DNA of 64,000 bases, from NCBI RefSeq assembly GCF_002443255.2, contig NW_019211456.1:19577557-19641556 (forward strand), read 5' to 3'. The notes under the pieces are model-generated. The model saw nothing but the letters and a program-made list of their open reading frames with translations, made no database searches and was not told the DNA's origin. Below, one piece after another: positions 60,932 through 64,000 of the stretch; the first letter of the stretch is position 1; every line of letters starts with the position of its first letter. This DNA comes from Varroa destructor. Lineage: Eukaryota; Arthropoda; Arachnida; Mesostigmata; Varroidae. The translations under genes and the position numbers were made by a program.

Positions 60932-61112
60932 AAGTACAAAACTAAGCGCATAAGAGAGCGATTTGCCGATGTTTCTTACATACATTGTATACCATAGAAG
61001 GGACTACTTCGAGGCGTCTGACAAAATCCGAGCAGACGATATTTGACCGATGGTGAGGTTGAACTTCCCACGTATTTGTATTGCAACTCGTAACTGGATT
61101 GGAATGAGGTAA
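60932..61112 (+). pseudogene. Cytochrome P450 pseudogene, relic of exon 2
   Basis: This aligns with exon 2 of the intact gene (57359-57533), including both splice boundaries: a ttag acceptor at its start and GGAATGAGgtaa at its end. Shared blocks include GGGCGATTTGC against GAGCGATTTGC, ACATT.TATA..ATAGA, GACTACTTC, and TTGG/TCGGAATGAG. In-frame stops and indels break it, and the Cys codon region of the heme signature (CGCAACTGTCTC) is altered. No convincing exon 1 or complete exon 3 partner was found; a faint exon 3 match may exist near 61305-61330. Confidence 0.8.
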
Positions 61113-61369
61113 CACGTAATACCTCAAGCGCTATCACATAAAAATCTTCAACAAAATATATACTGTCTTTTTATGTTAGCAATACAATATTGCTACATTA
61201 CTCACCGAAAAAATGGATTTCAACTTTCCAGACACGTTTTCGTTTTTCAAAAATATTTGAAGTTGATTTAAACAGGTTGTAAACATATGCCTATTTAAAA
61301 AGCTGAGGTGCTACTGACTCGAGTCTGCTCTTTAGTGAGTAGTACAAATCACTCTGCTTAGTTTCAGGA

Positions 61370-61487
61370 ACCTTTATGTTTAGAGTTTTACGTTCGGTAT
61401 CGCCGCTAGGCATTCCGTCAGACAGCTGGCTGGATTCCAGCACAAAACGAAGTCTGCTTACACCCGAGTTCGAACGTAGACCACAGC
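61370..61487. repeat. Dispersed repeat, copy B (matches 21571-21669)
   Basis: It shares with copy A the opening acctttatgttt, gagttttacg and ggtatcg, and the end ttcgaacgtagaccaca. The middle is about 20 bases longer. The core gagttcgaac resembles a polymerase III B-box on either strand. Confidence 0.6.
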
Positions 61488-63592
61488 CTCTTTCAAATTG
61501 TACCAATCCGACTAGCGGTGACCTTTTTGTACAGAGGCAAATAGCACTTTCGTTTTTGCCTTTGTAAACGACGTCGTAAATGTCGGAATAAATTGTTATT
61601 TACCTGTGATTCCGTAGCATTTCATACATTCGATTTTTCTATAAAATATACAAAATATAAAATATGTCTGTTTTAATACGGTCGCCAAAAAACTTAGATT
61701 CATCTAGAAGACGAAACTGTTTCGTGTCTGTAAGATGTAAAAAATGGTGGGACGTCACCAAGGCTTGAGAATTTTTTTAATTAAAACCATTTTGTAAATT
61801 AAATAGTGACGTATTTTGTATTTAACAAAGACAAATATTTGGTGTGTCTAGGTCGGAAATGATTCAATTTCTTAGACGTCAGCAAATTTTGTGATTGTTC
61901 TCTAGCTTTTTTTTGATAACAAATCATTACGCATTTTTTACGTTTTCTCTGAAAATGAATTAGGAGAGGTCGTTTTTACAAAAATCACCTCCAAAAAAAA
62001 AAAAATTAACCGCCTTTCTATCCACACTCGGTGATAATTCGCTCAAGAAACGACTCGAAAGCAACTAAAAACGCATTCTCGCCTCATTTTTATAGACCCG
62101 ATCCGATACTTCTAGTGAGGTTTTCACAATTGCGCAATGGTGAAATGATATATAATGCATGCGTAGATATCTGTTGATTAATGGCATGAATAAAGTGGTA
62201 CTCTACATAAGAAGAACGTTTTTGGCATATTGGTATTTTATTTTCTTGTAAAAAACATAGCTAGCCAAAATATTCACTCGCTGCAATTTTTCTATTGACA
62301 GACATTTTCGCTTGAAAAATTATTCAAAATTTCCTTGGAACAGATTTCAGTTTTACTCACACATGAGCGAAGTCAAGCCCTCCATAAGCTTTCGACTATT
62401 TCCATGTCGAGGTATCCATTCTAGGTATAAATACATATTCATTCGTCACACGAAGGCAGCACCTTCACGAAACATCATATCAAATTTTCAGCCTAAGAAC
62501 AGATTTTGGTACAGGACCATATGCAGTAATTATGTTCGGCTTCTTGAAAGCTTCTGAGTAGTATCAAAGACGACTTCGATAAAAACATTCGGTTGCCACT
62601 TGGTCAAAAGACAATCTCAGGAGAGGATGGTCTACCTTAGCCAACATTTTTAATCGATCGCCTAAAAAAAGCAAAAATGCTAAATTAGCACCTCGATAAA
62701 AACCATACCCATCATATCTTCTATGGGAAAAGGAAACAACCTCTGAAAAAATATTCGCCCAGTCAAATATGTACTGCATTGGTTCACGTTTTACTATAAA
62801 AACCGAAGAAAGATCGCCAACGCTCATAATTTGAAGTTCGAAAAAAAAGCTTTTCAATATAAACTTCTCATAAATCCTCAGCGGGTATCGAACAAAATGT
62901 CAAAAAAGGGCAACGCGCCTAAATAAGTTTTACTTTCTATGATAAAAAGTAGCTACCCAAAAGAAAATATTCATCCGACCATATATATATATATATATCG
63001 AGATGATTTACATTCATCAATTATTTTGCAAATTATTATTACGTTCTTCTAAGGGAAAAAGGGAACTTCCTCCAGGACAAAATTACTCGCATACGTTAAT
63101 GTTGCATAAATTATCAACCGCGTAGGAAAATCATTACTTTAAAAAATATTGAAGATTTCTCCTCGAATTCAACGTTGCGCCTATTCGTAGAGCTCAAAAA
63201 ACAAATTTTGCATTCTGAGAAATTCTATTGCAAAAACGGATAGATTTGCTCCCGTTATAGTAACACTCTATGAAACAGGAAAGATATGAACCGCATTTGA
63301 TGAGTTTTTACTGAATAGAAAACACCACACTTTCTTTCCTGTGACATTAAGTTCTTTCGTCATTGTTCAGGCTCAATACGAGCGAGATGTTGAGGTGCAG
63401 TGTTAAGTTGTAGTCCTTTGTTAAAGGTTATAACTAACTTAACCTATAAGAGCCTTAAGAAATCCAACGGACGTCGTTAAGGATAATCGCATGGCTACAG
63501 CCTTTCTTTTCGGCCAATTCCCTGATCTTCTTCACAACTGTCCTTATCAAGCTCAGACGATCGGCCAGAGCTAAGGTTATTTTCTAGGCAGC

Positions 63593-63629
63593 GGATACCA
63601 TTTTGTACAAAAAGGATACCATTTTGTAT
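63593..63629. repeat. Short tandem duplication, period 21 bp
   Basis: ggataccattttgta occurs at 63593 and again at 63614, separated by an A-rich linker. Confidence 0.85.
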
Positions 63630-63955
63630 CGAAAATGCGCTGTTTTCCAGCCGGAATACCTTTGAATATTTTCGACTCAAAATTGTACCTGTACGACGAT
63701 ACCGTTACAATACACTGATAGAGTATAAAGAACGCTTTCAAAGCGGAAGTAAGTCCTAGATTACACTTTCTTTTAAACTTCCAACCCGGTATAATGGACG
63801 AACCTCTGTGCCTACTTTGCCGTAGGTGTTACGCCGAGCCTGCACTAATAGTAATCCCCTTGCAGTTATGCTCTTCTACCGTTTGCAGTTCCTTCATGAA
63901 CCTATATCAGTATTAATGCTCGTGACACAATGCTCTGATTAGAGACGTACTGCAT

Positions 63956-63993
63956 TTTCAGAGTAATTGCAGCTAACTGCAATTACTCTGAAA
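63956..63993. repeat. Perfect inverted repeat, 17-base arms
   Basis: The left arm is tttcagagtaattgcag and the right arm is its exact complement, separated by ctaa. It lies at the very end of the window, so it may be the border of a transposon that continues beyond it. Confidence 0.9.
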
Positions 63994-64000
63994 TCCTAGT

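Larger units (their letters stand above)
61113..64000. other. Terminal region, repeats only
   Basis: AT-rich with no recognised gene. It contains dispersed-repeat copy B (61370-61487), two weakly similar segments about 700 bases apart (near 62239-62285 and 62935-62980), a TA run (62981-62998), a 21-bp-period tandem (63593-63629) and a perfect inverted repeat at the end. Confidence 0.5.

Overview
This is an intron-bearing, AT-rich nuclear DNA window from an animal. Five protein genes can be reconstructed exon by exon from splice signals and family conservation: SEPSECS (minus), AAMP (plus), an ARFGAP2/3-type Arf GAP (minus), DPP3 (plus) and a CYP3-clan cytochrome P450 (plus). The P450 style, short introns, CAAAATG-like start contexts and TA-rich satellites fit an arthropod. 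A functional-looking SEPSECS means the organism makes selenocysteine, which many insects have lost. The P450's heme-binding region resembles those of ticks and mites. I infer a chelicerate, most likely a mite or tick, but only from remembered family resemblance; no database was searched.

Layout. 1-2847: no gene seen. 2848-4242 (-): SEPSECS in a single open frame. 4243-6385: divergent spacer towards AAMP. 6386-9951 (+): AAMP, seven exons. 9952-19465: long stretch with no firm gene; it holds a T-poor transcribed-looking tract near 17.5-17.8 kb and a 32-codon secreted-type ORF. 19466-19679 (-): a candidate two-exon, 45-residue membrane microprotein. 20666-34746 (-): the Arf GAP gene, eleven exons found. 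Its 7.5-kb intron holds a 100-N assembly gap, a 39-bp tandem repeat and, on the opposite strand, the 5' exons of an unidentified single-pass membrane protein. 35777-36643 (+): 5' exons of a protein with a mitochondrial-type leader. 36644-45079: mostly noncoding, with one good orphan exon on the minus strand and one broken GC-rich frame. 45080-50689 (+): DPP3, twelve exons. 50690-55969: spacer with tandem and inverted repeats and, at 54020-54815, a dead P450 exon 1. 55970-57954 (+): intact P450, three exons. 57955-64000: spacer with a dead P450 exon 2 near 60.9-61.1 kb, tRNA-like repeat relics and a perfect inverted repeat at the end.

The genes do not form one pathway. They are unrelated housekeeping functions (selenocysteine synthesis, a WD40 scaffold, Golgi coat recycling, peptide turnover) beside a detoxification-type P450 locus that has expanded in tandem and partly decayed. 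I found no convincing new multi-gene system. The items most worth checking are the microprotein, the P450 relics on both sides of the live gene, the non-canonical DPP3 intron, the intronless SEPSECS and the dispersed repeat shared by 21.6 and 61.4 kb.
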